Shown here: positions 6,409 through 7,827 of the stretch, piece by piece
Layout: each line of letters begins with the position of its first letter
Position numbering within the stretch: the first letter of the stretch is position 1
Assembly: GCA_025924495.1 (NCBI GenBank)
Contig: JAICIG010000380.1
Location: forward strand, 1 to 7,827
Source: Pirellulales bacterium
Lineage (GTDB): Bacteria > Planctomycetota > Planctomycetia > Pirellulales > JAICIG01
DNA length: 7,827 nt
Direction: 5' to 3'
Position numbers and translations under genes: made by a program
The notes under the pieces: model-generated
The model's database searches: none
Told to the model about the DNA's origin: nothing
Seen by the model: only the letters and a program-made list of their open reading frames with translations

Positions 6409-7820
6409 GATCCGGTGTCTCCCCAAACGCGAGGAAACGCGCTCGATCCTTCTGGCCGCAGCGCCGGCGCTCCGGCGGTTCCTTTGGGAACGACGTACGG
6501 GATCAGTCCTTTCATCCAGCGGCACATGGCATACAGTAGCGGCACCTCAGCCCACATCGGCGCGATATTGCGCGGCCGCACGCCCAACATGCCGGTATTC
6601 AAGTCCAACTCCGGCGAGCATCCCAAGGCGCTCACAGGCACAAACACGACCTGTTGGGAAAAACTTTCCGCCGCCGACACGATCTCGGGCGTGAACCGCG
6701 CCAGGAGTGCGCGAACTCGATCGGAGACCTCTTCCACGCGCCCCATGTCCAGCGCCGTCTCGTTGGAGCCGCGGCCGGTTCTTAACGCGCGAGCCAGGTC
6801 AAGCCGCTGAATTCCCAACAGCGGCGCCCAGGCGTCGAATTTGGTCACAATGACGATCAACGGCGCCGTGTGTTGCGCGCCTTGACTCAGTCCGCCAAAA
6901 CGCCGCACCCGATCTGCGGCTTCGGCCAACACGGTCTCCTGCCGCATGGTACGTGCGATCCCGAGCATCTGCGGATCGTCAGTATGATCGGAGCACGCCT
7001 TGCGAAACCGCGGATCCTGAGTCGGGTCGAACAGAAACAACAACACCTTCGATCGCGCTAGGTGCCGCGTAACCGGGCTGGTAGCCGTGTCCTGCCCGGG
7101 CAGAAAATGCTCGCCGGCATTGTCATACAGACATAGCGCTCGCGAGAGCTTCGCCATCGTCGCAAAGTTGCGATGGCTCGGCAACGGCTTGAGCGAGAAG
7201 ACAAACGGCCGAGGGTAAGAGACGGTTTGGTCGCCGTACAAGACAGTATCGTACAGGTCGCCTTGCAACTCCGTTTTGCGAATGGCCGTTAACTCGTCCT
7301 GTTGCGAATTGAGAAACAATAATTCCTCATACTCATTCAAGCTGCGGTTGGCGCCCGGATCGGCATCGCCGAACGCGATCGAGAAATGCTGCGTCAGCGT
7401 CTGCCGCAGTTGCCAGGTCATCGATGCCAGGAAATACGACTTGCCCGAAGCCGGCGCGCCCAGAATGGAAATGAACGCCGGCGGCAGCTCCAGCAAGGCG
7501 CGTGGCACCGGAAGATGACAGTCGGGGCAGGCAAGACTCTGGCAAGCAAACCCTTGTGAGTCGATCGCATCTCCATCCACCGTGAATCGCGTGGGCAAAA
7601 AACGCTGCTGGTGCTCGGCGCCTAGTCGCACATCGCCCAGCAAGTTGGGATGCTGTGAAATCCACAGGACTTCTTCCGGCGAGAACTGACGCCAGCAATG
7701 CGGGCAAGTCACTTTCGACTGCAACGGCAGAGCAGATGATCTCGCGTCCAAGACGACCCCTTTTTCATCTCGCCTGCCAGGGCGGCGCCGGCGGCCTGTT
7801 AGACGAGAAAACAGCCGCAA
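6405..7820 (-). CDS. Zinc-ribbon P-loop GTPase, partner of the GAP1 protein (double-GTPase/TRAFAC-like); 5' end uncertain
   Basis: A predicted cytosolic GTPase of about 471 residues with no signal peptide or membrane helix. Two CxxC pairs (C39/C42 and C98/C101) frame an N-terminal zinc-ribbon-like region. The P-loop GAPASGKS lies at 121-128, the G3 motif D233-N-A-G236 follows a hydrophobic strand (ALCLYDNAGE), the G4 motif TKFD is at 326-329 after LIVIV, and a G5-like SAL is at 397-399. The roughly 105 residues from P-loop to G3 are about twice the Ras distance, so the core carries an insertion. The residue after DxxG is Glu237 rather than the Ras-type Gln. The first usable codon is TTG at 7820, giving a basic N-terminus, but the frame stays open to the window edge, so the real start may be upstream. 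A GTG at residue 37 is unlikely because it would sit two residues before the first Cys pair. Adjacency to a GAP1-N2 gene supports placing it with the GTPases of Aravind-type conflict systems. GTPase fold is confident; the subfamily is less so. Confidence 0.85.
   Translation of the reverse strand: MRLFSRLTGRRRRPGRRDEKGVVLDARSSALPLQSKVTCPHCWRQFSPEEVLWISQHPNLLGDVRLGAEHQQRFLPTRFTVDGDAIDSQGFACQSLACPDCHLPVPRALLELPPAFISILGAPASGKSYFLASMTWQLRQTLTQHFSIAFGDADPGANRSLNEYEELLFLNSQQDELTAIRKTELQGDLYDTVLYGDQTVSYPRPFVFSLKPLPSHRNFATMAKLSRALCLYDNAGEHFLPGQDTATSPVTRHLARSKVLLFLFDPTQDPRFRKACSDHTDDPQMLGIARTMRQETVLAEAADRVRRFGGLSQGAQHTAPLIVIVTKFDAWAPLLGIQRLDLARALRTGRGSNETALDMGRVEEVSDRVRALLARFTPEIVSAAESFSQQVVFVPVSALGCSPELDLNTGMLGVRPRNIAPMWAEVPLLYAMCRWMKGLIPYVVPKGTAGAPALRPEGSSAFPRVWGDTGS
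6419..6424 (-). promoter_or_regulatory. Shine-Dalgarno-like site deciding the GTG start of the GAP1 gene
   Basis: GGGGAG on the minus strand lies inside the last codons of the GTPase gene, 10 bases before GTG at 6408. The spacing is slightly long, but together with the GTGA stop/start overlap it favours the GTG over the far-upstream ATG at 6525. Confidence 0.5.
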
Positions 7821-7827
7821 TGGCGAC

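Noticed and set aside
6409..6525. N-terminal extension of the GAP1 protein from ATG at 6525
   Set aside because: It would overlap the GTPase gene by 121 bases with a basic, low-complexity extension. The GTG at 6408 forms a GTGA overlap and begins at the conserved domain.
5953..6810. Plus-strand open frame of 285 codons across the GTPase/GAP1 junction
   Set aside because: Antisense across two well-supported genes, Arg/Ala-rich, no motif; a real gene here is very unlikely.
1..7827. CRISPR array, tRNA/rRNA, insertion sequence or attachment site
   Set aside because: No direct-repeat series, cloverleaf, transposase motif or terminal inverted repeat was found; nearly the whole window is covered by five same-strand genes.

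Overview
The window reads as one minus-strand operon, transcribed from right to left. It holds four complete or nearly complete genes plus the first 39 codons of a fifth at the left edge. The junctions are tight: a 4-base GTGA overlap, then 2-, 44- and 59-base gaps. I see no tRNA, rRNA, CRISPR array, insertion sequence, terminator or internal promoter. The base composition is GC-rich by eye. A zinc-ribbon GTPase, a GAP1-N2 protein, a tandem GYF_2 plus DUF4190 protein and an RIGFRGGRYT-type ExbB/MotA-like N-terminus together suggest a planctomycete, perhaps Pirellulales. That placement is inference from protein style; no taxonomic marker gene is present.

Layout in transcription order: (1) 7820-6405, a cytosolic P-loop GTPase with an N-terminal zinc ribbon, whose true 5' end may lie outside the window. 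(2) 6408-4000, a protein with an N-terminal GAP1-N2 domain (GTPase-associated protein 1), a single transmembrane helix, a proline-rich linker and a large C-terminal region with a coiled coil. (3) 3997-1085, a 970-residue helical protein with one central transmembrane helix, a long charged coiled coil and a compact C-terminal domain. (4) 1040-177, a membrane protein with two GYF_2 domains followed by DUF4190. (5) 117 to the left edge, the start of a probable MotA/TolQ/ExbB-type proton-channel protein.

How they may work together (inference): GTPase/GAP1 pairs are known from the NTP-dependent conflict systems described by the Aravind group (Kaur et al., eLife 2020), where the GTPase is proposed to act as a threshold switch. 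In this window the pair looks built for the envelope. The GTPase would dock on the cytosolic GAP1-N2 domain, and two single-pass proteins with the same inferred topology (N-terminus in, long coiled-coil region out) would carry a signal or force across the membrane. GYF_2 domains would supply peptide binding, and an ion-driven ExbB/MotA-like motor may supply energy. I did not recognise this combination as a named, experimentally studied system, and no toxin or nuclease effector is visible here.
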